From Luidia sarsii (taxonomy: Eukaryota; Echinodermata; Asteroidea; Paxillosida; Luidiidae): DNA of 64,000 bases. Shown in pieces: positions 26,595-38,690 of the stretch (position 1 is its first letter; each line of letters starts with the position of its first letter). The notes beneath the pieces were generated by a model. It was not told the DNA's origin and did no database searches. It saw only the letters and a list, made by a program, of their open reading frames with translations. Position numbers and translations under genes: made by a program. The stretch spans positions 20,674,257 to 20,738,256 of the forward strand of contig OX465111.1 in assembly GCA_949987565.1 (NCBI GenBank). Direction: 5' to 3'.

Positions 26595-29500
26595 ATGAAT
26601 CGAGTGACTTGTCCCCAGCATCCAGACGCCAACCTGATAGAAGACTACCATGCAGGGGACATGATATGCCCTCAGTGTGGTCTGGTGGTTGTAGATAGGT
26701 ACGCAGCTCTTACTATTAGTTCAATTAGGCTTTGTCCTGCTTGACGTTATAAGCACTAAGTGCCAGTGCTTTGACTGACCGGGCATCGGGGAAAGCACTG
26801 GGCATTCAGTGCTTATTACGTCGAGCAGGGCAAACCCTCATTGAATTACATTCTCCTTAACGCGAATATCATGTTATGTCTTAGTATGAGGGCTGTTTCC
26901 ACTGTCCAAATAATCCCAAATTATATCGCGATCCAAAAACTGTTTTTTTGTTTGGCTATAACACACTGATACAAAGCCTTGTGTATGTTCTGGTGCTAGG
27001 TGTATAGATGTAGGCTCGGAGTGGCGTACCTTTAGCAATGACAAGGCAACCAGTGATCCGTCCCGTGTGGGAGCAGCCGAGAACACACTCCTGAGTGGTG
27101 GGGACCTGTCAACGCTCATCAGCAAGCCCTCTGGCTCTTCGGCCTTTGGAGACAACGGTGTAGCCAAGTACCAGAATAGGAAACAGGTACATACATACAT
27201 ACTCCTCTCTTTCTCCCAACACATCTCTATATGCATGACATACCAGACTTCTATGGCTCCTCAATCAGAATCATACTCAAGTCTTAGTTTCCTGTTAAAG
27301 ATTCCGAAGCACTAGAAGTAACTCAAGATTTCATAAGAGTTATTGAACATTGCTTTCTATAAACCCCTTTTCTCTCACTGCCATGACTGCATTGGCCTTC
27401 ATGATCCCATCCCAACCCACCTCCATGTGCATGAACATAGTATGAAGTCTATCCCCTACAAATCTTCTTAGGCGCTGTATTTCTGAGCACATTGCAGGCA
27501 TGCAGATTGCATTGTAAGTGCCAGCCTTTTATTAAATGAAGCAAAGAGAGCCCTGTTTGAAATAAATCTTGCTACTTAAGTAAGTGACTGTAATCGGCTT
27601 TCATGATGGACGACAAGTTCACGACTGCTCCATGTATACCGGTATGTGCATCTTAATGACTGACTACAATATACCCTAGATCAGTGTGGATAGACAGTGA
27701 TGCATGTATACTGGTATGTGCATCTTAATGACTGACTACAATATACCCTAGATCAGTGTGGATAGACAGTGATGCATGTATACTGGTATGTGCATCTTAA
27801 TGACTGACTACAATATACCCTAGATCAGTGTGGATAGACAGTGATGCATGTATACTGGTATGTGCATCTTAATGACTGACTACAATATGCCCTAGATCAG
27901 TGTGGATAGACAGTGATGCATGTATACTGGTATGTGCATCTTAATGACTGACTACAATATACCCTAGATCAGTGTGGATAGACAGTGATGCATGTATACC
28001 GGTATGTGCATCTTAATGACTGACTACAATATACCCTAGATCAGTGTGGATAGACAGTGATGCATGTATACCGGTATGTGCATCTTAATGACTGACTACA
28101 ATATGCCCTAGATCAGTGTGGATAGACAGTGATGCATGTATACCGGTATGTGCATCTTAATGACTGACTACAATATACCCTAGATCAGTGTGGATAGACA
28201 GTGATGCATGTATACTGGTATGTGCATCTTAATGACTGACTACAATATACCCTAGATCAGTGTGGATAGACAGTGATGCATGTATACCGGTATGTGCATC
28301 TTAATGACTGACTACAATATACCCTAGATCAGTGTGGATAGACAGTGATGCATGTATACCGGTATGTGCATCTTAATGACTGACTACAATATACCCTAGA
28401 TCAGTGTGGATAGACAGTGATGCATGTATACCGGTATGTGCATTTTAATGACTGACTACAATATACCCTAGATCAGTGTGGATAGACAGTGATGCATGTA
28501 TACTGGTATGTGCATCTTAATGACTGACTACAATATACCCTAGATCAGTGTGGATAGACAGTGATGCATGTATACCGGTATGTGCATCTTAATGACTGAC
28601 TACAATATGCCCTAGATCAGTGTGGATAGACAGTGATGCATGTATACCGGTATGTGCATCTTAATGACTGACTACAATATGCCCTAGATCAGTGTGGATA
28701 GACAGTGATACATGTATACTGGTATGTGCATCTTAATGACTGACTACAATATACCCTAGATCAGTGTGGATAGACAGTGATGCATGTATACCGGTATGTG
28801 CATCTTAATGACTGACTACAATATGCCCTAGATCAGTGTGGATAGACAGTGATGCATGTATACTGGTATGTGCATCTTAATGACTGACTACAATATGCCC
28901 TAGATCAGTGTGGATAGACAGTGATGCATGTATACCGGTATGTGCATCTTAATGACTGACTACAATATACCCTAGATCAGTGTGGATAGACAGTGATGCA
29001 TGTATACCGGTATGTGCGTTTTAATGACTGACTACAATATGCCCTAGATCAGTGTGGATAGACAGTGATGCATGTATACCGGTATGTGCATCTTAATGAC
29101 TGACTACAATATGCCCTAGATCAGTGTGGATAGACAGTGATGCATGTATACTGGTATGTGCATCTTAATGACTGACTACAATATACCCTAGATCAGTGTG
29201 GATAGACAGTGATGCATGTATACCGGTATGTGCATCTTAATGACTGACTACAATATACCCTAGATCAGTGTGGATAGACAGTGATGCATGTATACCGGTA
29301 TGTGCATCTTAATGACTGACTACAATATACCCTAGATCAGTGTGGATAGACAGTGATGCATGTATACTGGTATGTGCATCTTAATGACTGACTACAATAT
29401 ACCCTAGATCAGTGTGGATAGACAGTGATGCATGTATACTGGTATGTGCATCTTAATGACTGACTACAATATGCCCTAGATCAGTGTGGATAGACAGTGA

Positions 29501-32500
29501 TGCATGTATACCGGTATGTGCATCTTAATGACTGACTACAATATGCCCTAGATCAGTGTGGATAGACAGTGATGCATGTATACTGGTATGTGCATCTTAA
29601 TGACTGACTACAATATACCCTAGATCAGTGTGGATAGACAGTGATGCATGTATACTGGTATGTGCATCTTAATGACTGACTACAATATGCCCTAGATCAG
29701 TGTGGATAGACAGTGATGCATGTATACCGGTATGTGCATCTTAATGACTGACTACAATATGCCCTAGATCAGTGTGGATAGACAGTGATGCTTACTCCAT
29801 TGTGTCTAACTCCGTCTACAGGTCAGCAGCTCAGACAGGGCTCTGCTCAGTGCCTTCAGAGAGATCTCTCACATGTCTGACCGCATCAACCTCCCCAGAA
29901 CCATTGTGGTAAGCCTCATCCAAACATTGCTATGACCTCTGTGAAGTCCTCCAACTAATAGGACTTGAGGCTATGCATGGTGGAAGTTCTAATTATGAGG
30001 AGGTTTGAGGTGACACTGTACAGGGTTGCTCTTTTGTGAGTGAGTGTGGCTCTGAGAAGAACCGGAGGTTTTCATTGAATGTTTTGAACAGTGTGAACTG
30101 TTCCTCGTCAACTAAGCTTGGTCTTCTTTTTTCGTGTCCATCATCTCTGATTTTGTTCAAATGTTGGGCCAGGCTCTTGCGCAGCTGAGGGCCTTCCTAT
30201 TCGCACTTGCCAGATCTTCTAGGCAGCACTCGTCCTCCAGGAGTGGGGCATCTCAGTAGATGTTGCATTGTCTGCTCTGAAACACCGTATTCACAGGTTG
30301 GATCGGCCACATCAGCATAGCCCCACTTGCTCAGGTTAACTAAGCTTGGTGGTCAAATGGTTCAGAAGTCTGCACTACAGTCCCTTCAATCTTAGAAGAG
30401 CGTGAGTGTCTTCATATCACTAGTCTGGACTGTCTGACTGTGTACTATTGTCCATGTGTCCATGTGGAATTTGGTTCCACAAATGTAGAAAGCAGGAGTT
30501 GTAGGTTTGAATCCTGCACGAGCCGCCAGTGTTTGGTTTCCGTCCGACTATCAGACAAAGCACAGCACATACATTGTGTATAGAAAAAGGCAAAACCCTC
30601 ATTGAATTCCACAGGTATTGTGTAAGAGATAAGCAGTATTGGAAACCTGTTGTCTATTCCTGTATCTCTGCAGGACCGTACCAATGGGCTCTTCAAGCAG
30701 GTGCATGAACAGCGATCACTGAGAGGTCGTAGTAATGATGCCATTGCTGCTGCTTGCCTATACATTGCCTGTAGACAGGAAGGAGTGCCTAGGACATTCA
30801 AAGGTAAAGCATAGGAAGCCGGTCACATACAGATCAAAGGGGAAAGCTGCAAGCATTTTGTCAAAATATATCAATTTAAGCAGAAACATAGTGAAAAATT
30901 GTATTGACCTCATTTAAATCTGAGGTGACTTGAAGATTTGCAAATTGGAACGTTTGTGGTGACACCATGTTAGTCATCTCTTTCACATGTGGCTGTGAGT
31001 GGAGCCAGTATCTCCAACATTGTTTGCAGTGTGTGTGTGCTCACTCTGTGGTCAGGAGACTGCTGGATTCCATCTGATGCAAATGCTGACATATTTGTTC
31101 CTAAGATCCCTGCAGTATGTAGACATTGATGACCAATGAAAATTATGACTGAAATAATGTCCCTGCAAACAGTTAATTTGGATGTGTCTGCCTGTTTGTC
31201 TGTCCATTGTATGTTTGTTGGTCCATATGTCAGTCCGTCTGTCAGTCTGTCTGTAAATATTAAGTTTGTTTGCCTGAGTGTAAGTAAGTCTGTCTGTCTG
31301 TCTGTCTGTGTGTGCCTACAGTTCTGCCTGAAGGAAGTCAGCGCTGTAGTGTCTTGAGACTTCATCTCTTGCCAATCTTTGTCTGCTTCCTTACAGAGAT
31401 CTGTGCAGTATCCAGGGTCAGTAAGAAGGAGATAGGACGATGCTTTAAACTCATCATCCGTGCAATAGAAACCAACGTCAGCCTCATCAATAGTGGTGAC
31501 TTCATGGTGAGACCATCTCCCTCCTCTGCATCCTTGCAGTGCTATATGGAGTCTAAGCTTCACGTTGCCCAATCAGTGATAGGTGTAGGAAGATTTTCAG
31601 TCCAAAGAGATGAATAGATTCTTCCTAAATACGTTTTATGAAAGTAAATTGTATTCCTACAGTTAGGAATGTTTCTAGACTGCATGATGATTACTCATCC
31701 TTACTCCTAAATAGTAATGTTCCTAACTTCTATGAAATAGAACAAAGGTCCTTTCAACCTTTTAGAGTTTTTTTATTTTAAAGAAGCTGAAAGCATAATT
31801 TGTGACCACTTCCTTTTTGTTGATGTGTTTGTTCACATTTGTGTCTTTTGTTTGTTCCAGTCTCGTTTCTGCTCCAATTTAAATCTGCCGACCTCTGTGC
31901 AGAAGGCAGCGACTCACGTTGCCAACAAGGCGGAGGAACTGGATCTGGTTCCTGGGTGAGTGCCCCATAATGGCAGATGGACTATTGAATGTACACAGTT
32001 TGAGGTGACACCATGTATGTCATCTCTTTTCAGAAGAGTATGGGGCACATGGACTATTGAATGTGCACAGTTTGAGGTGACACCATGTATGTCATCTCTT
32101 TTCAGAAGAGTATGGGGCACATGGACTATTGAATGTGCACAGTTTGAGGTGACACCATGTATGTCATCTCTTTTCAGAAGAGTATGGGGCACATGGACTA
32201 TTGAATGTACACAGTTTGAGGTGACACCATGTATGTCATCTCTTTTCAGAAGAGTATGGGGCACATGGACTATTGAATGTGCACAGTTTGAGGTGACACC
32301 ATGTATGTCATCTCTTTTCAGAAGAGTATGGGGCACATGGACTATTGAATGTACACAGTTTGAGGTGACACCATGTATGTCATCTCTTTTCAGAAGAGTA
32401 TGGGGCACATGGACTATTGAATGTACACAGTTTGAGGTGACACCATGTATGTCATCTCTTTTCAGAAGAGTATGGGGCACATGGACTATTGAATGTACAC

Positions 32501-34036
32501 AGTTTGAGGTGACACCATGTATGTCATCTCTTTTCAGAAGAGTATGGGGCACATGGACTATTGAATGTGCACAGTTTGAGGTGACACCATGTATGTCATC
32601 TCTTTTCAGAAGAGTATGGGGCAGATGGACTATTGAATGTACACAGTTTGAGGTGACACCATGTATGTCATCTCTTTTCAGAAGAGTATGGGGCAGATGG
32701 ACTATTGAATGTGCACAGTTTGAGGTGACACCATGTATGTCATCTCTTTTCAGAAGAGTATGGGGCACATGGACTATTGAATGTGCACAGTTTGAGGTGA
32801 CACCATGTATGTCATCTCTTTTCAGAAGAGTATGGGGCACATGGACTATTGAATGTGCACAGTTTGAGGTGACACCATGTATGTCATCTCTTTTCAGAAG
32901 AGTATGGGGCACATGGACTATTGAATGTGCACAGTTTGAGGTGACACCATGTATGTCATCTCTTTTCAGAAGAGTATGGGGCAGATGGACTATTGAATGT
33001 GCACAGTTTGAGGTGACACCATGTATGTCATCTCTTTTCAGAAGAGTATGGGGCACATGGACTATTGAATGTGTACAGTTTGAGGTGACACCATGTATGT
33101 CATCTCTTTTCAGAAGAGTATGGGGCACATGGACTATTGAATGTGCACAGTTTGAGGTGACACCATGTATGTCATCTCTTTTCAGAAGAGTATGGGGCAC
33201 ATGGACTATTGAATGTGTACAGTTTGAGGTGACACCATGTATGTCATCTCTTTTCAGAAGAGTAGGGCAAATGTGGTAACTCAATGTTTCAGACACTCTG
33301 TCCTCAGCTCTGTGATATTTTCCCATCATCAGTCATTTGACGGCAGGCAGTTACTGGATCATTTAAGAGCTGTCCTCCTCAAAAGAGATGAGTTAGTTAT
33401 ATCACCTCAAATATCATACCAAGTCTCACACAGTGTCTTGTTTTATACCAGTTTCCAGGTAGCAATGGCCCATGGCTTGGCTTCCTGGAGTTTGAAGCGT
33501 TTCTAGAGTTAGCATTTGATGAATTGTGGTATAAATTGTGAATGTTTGATGTTCCTGAATCAATGCTTTGATTGACTTGTTTAGGCGGAGTCCAATCTCA
33601 GTGGCAGCGGCAGCTATCTACATGGCTTCTCAGGCCTCCAAAGAGAAGAGGTCACAGAAAGGTATAGCCACCCTTCGTTTGTAGTATTCTTTTGTATTCA
33701 AAACATGAAGGAAATACTTATAATGTCACAGGTCTTAAAGATCAAACTTGTGACTACATTTTGTAGGTGACTCCTCAGGATAGCGAAGCACAGAGTAAAC
33801 AGTGCCAATCATCTGTTAAGCAACTGCACACAAATCTTCTTTAAAGCACGTGTAGCCTGTATCTAATGAAAACCTTGATGCATGCATATGCTTGATTGAC
33901 AGAAATTGGAGACATTGCTGGTGTGGCAGAGATCACTATCCGGCAGTCCTACCGTCTGATGTATCCAAAAGCCATCCAACTCTTCCCTGAGGACTTCAAA
34001 TTTGTGACCAGAGTGGAGGATCTACCTCCTTCCTAG
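26595..34036 (+). CDS. GTF2B: Transcription initiation factor IIB
   Basis: Coding exons: 26587-26698 (internal ATG at 26595), 27000-27186, 29822-29908, 30674-30803, 31397-31506, 31861-31955, 33585-33661, 33903-34036. All phases match, giving 307 residues from the internal ATG against about 316 in human, so a short first exon may be missing; the acceptor before 26587 requires an upstream exon. TFIIB bridges TBP-bound promoter DNA and RNA polymerase II in the nucleus. The N-terminal zinc ribbon (CPQH, then CPQCG), the B-finger/linker region (GSEWRTF, DPSRVG) and two cyclin folds (from [10 protein letters not shown] and from [10 protein letters not shown]) are all present. [20 protein letters not shown] and [18 protein letters not shown] are near-identical to the vertebrate protein. 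Introns 2 and 6 carry 2.2-kb and 1.3-kb minisatellites, both with a 72-bp period. Confidence 0.96.
26720..26848. mobile_element. Hairpin MITE in TFIIB intron 1
   Basis: Arms of about 50 bp (CCTGCTTGACGTTATAAGCA and TGCTTATTACGTCGAGCAGG) surround a roughly 20-bp loop. The end motif (GGGCAAACCCTCATTGAATT) recurs singly at about 30590, 45118 and 57455, so the element belongs to a dispersed family. No coding capacity. Confidence 0.65.
27631..29790. repeat. 72-bp minisatellite, 30 copies, TFIIB intron 2
   Basis: The unit starts CATGTATACCGGTATGTGCA and includes GACTGACTACAATATACCC and GATCAGTGTGGATAGACAG. The length, 2160 bp, is exactly 30 x 72 with no indels seen. Variation is nearly limited to ACCGG/ACTGG, ATACCC/ATGCCC and a few single bases, so copies form a small set of variant types interspersed along the array. 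It ends 31 bp before the exon 29822-29908. Confidence 0.95.
31971..33268. repeat. 72-bp minisatellite, 18 copies, TFIIB intron 6
   Basis: The unit includes GGACTATTGAATGTGCACAG, TTTGAGGTGACACCATG and ATGTCATCTCTTTTCAGAAG. Since 72 is divisible by three and no stop occurs in several frames, it gives 400-residue-plus repetitive open frames on both strands; these are artefacts. Each unit contains a strong acceptor-like CATCTCTTTTCAG. The array starts 16 bp after the donor of exon 31861-31955. Its unit derives from the dispersed family seen at 30945 and 53440 (GGTGACACCATG...CATCTCTTT). Confidence 0.95.
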
Positions 34037-34934
34037 TCCACCCCTGTCCCTGTCCTGTAGCTCAAAGTAACCTCAGCCCTAAACCACTGCTTTCTTGGGT
34101 CCATGCCTTATGCGCTGCCTTGGCTAACCCAGACCCCAGCTAGCACCTTCCCCTGTCACAGTTTACCCCAGAGCAAGCCTACATGTACCTCCATCCTGGA
34201 TCACCCCTTTCATAGTGCACCCATACCTTAGCATGTCTGTCCCTTTGCAATCTTATCCAAATGTACCCCTATCCCAGTGGATCTGATCACAGTGAACCCA
34301 TATTCCATGGACCCATGCCCTGTGCACCCGATCCCAGTGAACTCCTATCAAAGTCAACCCATAGTGTGCCACTATCACAATATATCCCTATCCCAGTGTA
34401 CCCCTATCTCAGTATAACCTTAGCCCAATGACCCTCTCCCTGTGTACCAGATTCCAATGTACCCAAATTTCAGTTTACCCTATCCTAGTGTACCCCAACC
34501 CACATTGGCCAACATTGCATTGTACCCATATCCCAAAGTGCCCGTATCCTAGTTCACTATTTTCCATCATGTCCATGGCACTTAAGGTTCTGTGTGTGAT
34601 ACATATACACCATTTGTATTGAACAAGCTTCAAATCTATTTCATAATGAACATGAGTTGTCTGTAATGATAACTTATGTATTTCAGTGTCACATGTTGAA
34701 AGATTGCCATTGTATTACATTTGTCTTGTTTTGGCAATTATATTAGCCTACTAGTAACTATGAAAGCAACAGTATACAATGAATTGGGACTTGGTTTGAT
34801 GATTTGCTTGTGGGCATGTTTTATTTCCATGGGAAAAGATATTTAGGAGGCTTATTACCAGTGAATACAAAGCATTGTTTTTTTACATATCAACAAAAAA
34901 TGCTGCCTCCATTTGATGCATCTCCCACACTGCA

Positions 34935-35100
34935 TTAGTTCATTCTACAAATAAATGCTGTTTGCATCTGAATGAAAATGGGGATGTGATCCTTGGAGAT
35001 ACATTGCATTGTTGAACTATTTGGGAAGGCCGCCATCTAAGAGCTGGATAGCTCAGATGGTCAGTCGCACTCTCAAGTCTGACTCCAGTCAGATTTCCGT
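34935..35100 (+). repeat. tRNA-derived SINE copy, internally deleted
   Basis: Leader TGTTTGCATCTGAATGAAAA, then GGCCGCCATCTAAGAGCTGG, A-box TAGCTCAGATGG, followed by a truncated tRNA-like part. Confidence 0.75.
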
Positions 35101-35209
35101 TGCTTTATAGAGAATTCCTGTTTACCTTCCTTTTCTTAGTTTTAATAAAAGTCATTTTTGAAAAGAAAACTTTGACTGGACCGTGATCCCCGGGCTGCTG
35201 TAGTCAGGT

Positions 35210-35445
35210 TTACAACAATTAGTCGTTAGCATCTGAATGAAAGCGGGGGTGTGATCCCTGGAGATATACAGCAGTTAATGGTTGAATTGCTTCTGACTGG
35301 CGCCCCCACTCCAGCAAAGACTACTTGACTATTAGGGAAGGCCACCATCTAAGGGCTGGATAGCTCAGATGGAAGAGCACTGGTACGTTAATTCAGAGGT
35401 CTCGGGTTCAAGTCCTGGTCCAGTCAAAGTTTTCTTTGTACATTT
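35210..35445 (+). repeat. tRNA-derived SINE, full-length reference copy
   Basis: A leader of about 150 bp (AGCATCTGAATGAAAGCGGG, TGATCCCTGGAGATATACAG, GGCGCCCCCACTCCAGCAAAG) precedes a 72-base tRNA-like cloverleaf: acceptor stem GGCTGGA / TCCAGTC, A-box TAGCTCAGATGG, anticodon arm CTGGT-ACGTTAA-TTCAG, B-box GGTTCAAGTCC. The element ends in AAAGTTTTCTTTG. Position 33 of the anticodon loop is C instead of T, which argues against a working tRNA. Confidence 0.85.
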
Positions 35446-37324
35446 TTCAATTTGTTCAAAGGTTCCCAGTCAGTTTTTCCTTTGTTTGTTTGACAAGTTA
35501 TTTTTGTTTACGTTTTAATTATGTTTTGTATTCATTTGAATACAAGTAATTGTTGGTTACGTTGTTATTGCTGCCTGCTTAGTGTTGAATAAAAATCAGG
35601 ATTGGTTGAATAACCTGCACACTGTTGCTTAGCATTGCACCCAACACTTCACTTTCACTTTGATTTTTGTTTCATATCCGAGCTGAATATAGACTCTATG
35701 CATCTATGCCATTGTTGTACACTTATGTGATTTAGATCTGGTATCGTTTCTTGAGCTGGGTCAGTCAGCCATGACAAACCGATAGAGTTGTATCTTGGAT
35801 CTATATTTGTATAGTGTACTACTCTACCTCTCAAAATGTCACCACTCATAAGATCAGCTTGCCGACCCAAATTTCACTTTGGTTTCATACAAAAAAAGGA
35901 GGGTGGAATACAAGTCCAAAGTAACTAACTTCACTCCACAATGTGGCTTGTAATCCTGCTTACACAAGGAAGACTTTTCATACTGAACAGAAATCTACGC
36001 TTAAGCATCTCCATGAATTTGGCCCCTGTCAGATCTGGGTGTACTTGATTACACACAAATGCACCAGCACAACCAGTGTGCACTTGATAATGAATATTCT
36101 GACCATGGGAAGAGCACCCAGTCCCCATAACGATACCAGCTCTCCTCAGAGCCACACTCCATGAAAGAGAGATGACTTACATGGTGTCACACTGATTCTT
36201 AGAAATGTTCATTCCAATGCATTGTCCATTGGACTTTCCTATTAACCCATTGCTCTGTACAGTGTGCATCATCGGTGAACTAATATCTAACAGACTGTTC
36301 AGCAAGTCTAACTGTCAAAGGGATGAAGTCACATAGGAATGTGCACGTTGGTTCTTACGCTGAGGGTTTATTAGCTTTTGAGCACAGCTGCATTCACTTC
36401 ACTAAAACAAAACTAATATGCATGACTTACACCATTAGATATAAATTGTGTTTAACATTAGATATACTTAAGACAAGCTAATAAGGCCACTTCTCTTTAC
36501 ATCTGAGTACTGCACTAAGTACTAATACAATCACTTTTCTAATCATGAGCTTGTTACACAAGAAACAGTCATCTCAACAAGGGAGCCTAGAGTTTTGATC
36601 CTAGCGGAATCTTTCTTAAAAGCAGATCATCCTTGGAACTTGGAACCTTGAAGCTTTTTCTATAAGTTGTCCTCTTTGTCTTTTCTGTCATTTGAAGTAT
36701 CATTCTTCCTTTAGGAAAGTTCCTGCTAGGATCTAAACATCACACCCTTCTAAAAGTTTCAGCATAGCAATTTTGTACAACTCATTTAAAATATCTATGC
36801 ACAAATATGCCTCCAAAATATATAAACTGAAAACTGGGCAGAGTACATACTACCTGGAACTTTGAGTAACCGGCTCTTTTCGGAGCTTAACTTCTCAAAA
36901 GAGATGTTACATGGTGTCACTGCAAACCTTCCACTTAGCATTTCCACCATCATGACTATGCAGGAGGTTTACTGTGACACCATGTACATCTCTTATTTCC
37001 ACCATGCAAACCTTCCTCCTATTTCACCACAGCTGTATTACATACCATTGTCATAGCTCAAACCAAAATTGATTACAAAATATTGCCTTGACAGGAGTGG
37101 AAAGTTCCAAGTAGACAGTGAGTAAGTTAGTAAGGCAATGCTAGTCTAACAGATGATAGTTATAACAGTTATGGGAATGTTTTATACAGCTGGAACTGGT
37201 TCTTGGTCTGGAAAACATTGACTGAGTGCCTCAAAAGAATCTTTCACATTATATGACAACAAAATGTCACCAAAAAAGACACTGTGGCAAAGGCATGAAT
37301 GGACCCAATAATTGAGCCGGAAAA

Positions 37325-38230
37325 AGGTGGAACACAAGAACAGGAGCAAGACATTCAGCAAACAATAGACAGCAGTGGAGGGAGGATGTCCCAGCCTTTT
37401 GAGAAGGAGAGAGACAGACAAGGGTGGAACACATGGACAAGAGCAAGACAGTCAGCAAACAATAGACAGCAGTGGAGGGAGGATGTCCCAGCCTTATGAG
37501 AAGGAGAGAGACAGACAAGGGTGGAACACATGGACAAGAGCAAGACAGTCAGCAAACAATAAACAGCAGTGGAGGGAGGATGTCCCAGCCTTATGAGAAG
37601 GAGAGAGACAGACAAGGGTGGAACACATGGACAAGAGCAAGACAGCCAGCAAACAATAGACAGCAGTGGAGGGAGGATGTCCCAGCCCTATGAGAAGGAG
37701 AAAGATAGACAAGGGTGGAACACATGGACAAGAGCAAGACAGCCAGCAAACAATAGACAGCAGTGGAGGGAGGATGTCCCAGCCACCAGCCTTATGAGAA
37801 GGAGAGAGACAGACAAGGGTGGAACACATGGACAAGAGCAAGACAGCCAGCAAACAATAGACAGCAGTGGAGGGAGGATGTCCCAGCCTTATGAGAAGGA
37901 GAGAGACAGACAAGGGTGGAACACATGGACAAGAGCAAGACAGCCAGCAAACAATAGACAGCAGTGGAGGGAGGATGTCCCAGCCTTATGAGAAGGAGAG
38001 AGACAGACAAGGGTGGAACACATGGACAAGAGCAAGACAGCCAGCAAACAATAGACAGCAGTGGAGGGAGGATGTCCCAGCCTTATGAGAAGGAGAGAGA
38101 CAGACAAGGGTGGAACACATGGACAAGAGCAAGACAGCCAGCAAACAATAGACAGCAGTGGAGGGAGGATGTCCCAGCCTTATGAGAAGGAGAGAGACAG
38201 ACAAGGGTGGAACACATGGACAAGAGCACT
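37325..38230. repeat. 97-bp minisatellite, about nine copies
   Basis: The unit contains GGTGGAACACATGGACAAGA, CAATAGACAGCAGTGGAGGG and AGAAGGAGAGAGACAGACAA. The period of 97 bp is exact over several copies; because it is not divisible by three it produces a ladder of short overlapping frames. One copy (about 37780) carries a small duplication of CCAGCCA. Confidence 0.95.
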
Positions 38231-38297
38231 GGTAAGTTAAAGTATAAAGTCCCCTGCCTATTCAAATTCCATTTGTTATTCTTAGAAATTGTTTCGA

Positions 38298-38435
38298 ATA
38301 CCGTGGAACGTCGCTATAACGAACGCTGATATACCGAACATGCAGCTATAACGAACACACCCTTTTGCTCCCGATTTTTGTGTACACAATATGTGGCTAC
38401 AACTGCTATAACGAACGATCGCTATACCAAACTAT
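38298..38435. mobile_element. Possible pogo/Tigger-type terminal repeat remnant
   Basis: GTGGAACGTCGCTATAACGA is followed by repeats of GCTATAACGAAC and GATATACCGAAC. The ACCTCGCTATAACGAAC-like end is typical of pogo/Tigger-class DNA transposons. No transposase sequence accompanies it. Confidence 0.4.
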
Positions 38436-38514
38436 TTTCATGGAACCTGTTCAAATGTTGCCATGGAAATACATTGTGTTTTGTGAAAAAAAATTGAAAA
38501 AATAGCAAAGAAAA

Positions 38515-38690
38515 CTTTGAATACTTCTGACTTGTGCCCCCACCCCAGCAAAGACTACGTACATTTTCAGAAAGGTTTCTTATAAGGGAGATTATCTGGG
38601 GGCTGGATAGCTCAGATGGGAAGAGCACTGGTACGCAAAACCAGAGGTCTCGGGTTCAAGTCACAGTCCAGTCAAAGTTTCTTGGCCATT
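38515..38690 (+). repeat. tRNA-derived SINE copy
   Basis: It has a short leader (GTGCCCCCACCCCAGCAAAG) and a well-kept tRNA-like part: GGCTGGATAGCTCAGATGGG, anticodon arm CTGGT-ACGCAAA-ACCAG with a perfect stem and a GCA (Cys-like) triplet, and B-box GGTTCAAGT. It ends in CAGTCAAAGTTTCTTGG. Confidence 0.85.

Noticed and set aside
27631..29790. CRISPR-like regular repeats
   Set aside because: Units are contiguous with no unique spacers, and the locus is a eukaryotic intron.
31914..33329. Repetitive 471-codon (minus) and 439-codon (plus) frames
   Set aside because: A 72-bp unit without stops stays open by arithmetic; it is intronic between two well-supported TFIIB exons.
35360..35432. tRNA gene (Asn-like GTT anticodon)
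   Set aside because: The cloverleaf is embedded in a multicopy SINE with a conserved leader, has C at position 33 and a mismatched anticodon stem; other copies have different anticodons.
37375..38204. Ladder of about 73-codon frames on both strands
   Set aside because: Produced by the 97-bp period of a minisatellite; identical peptides restart every unit.
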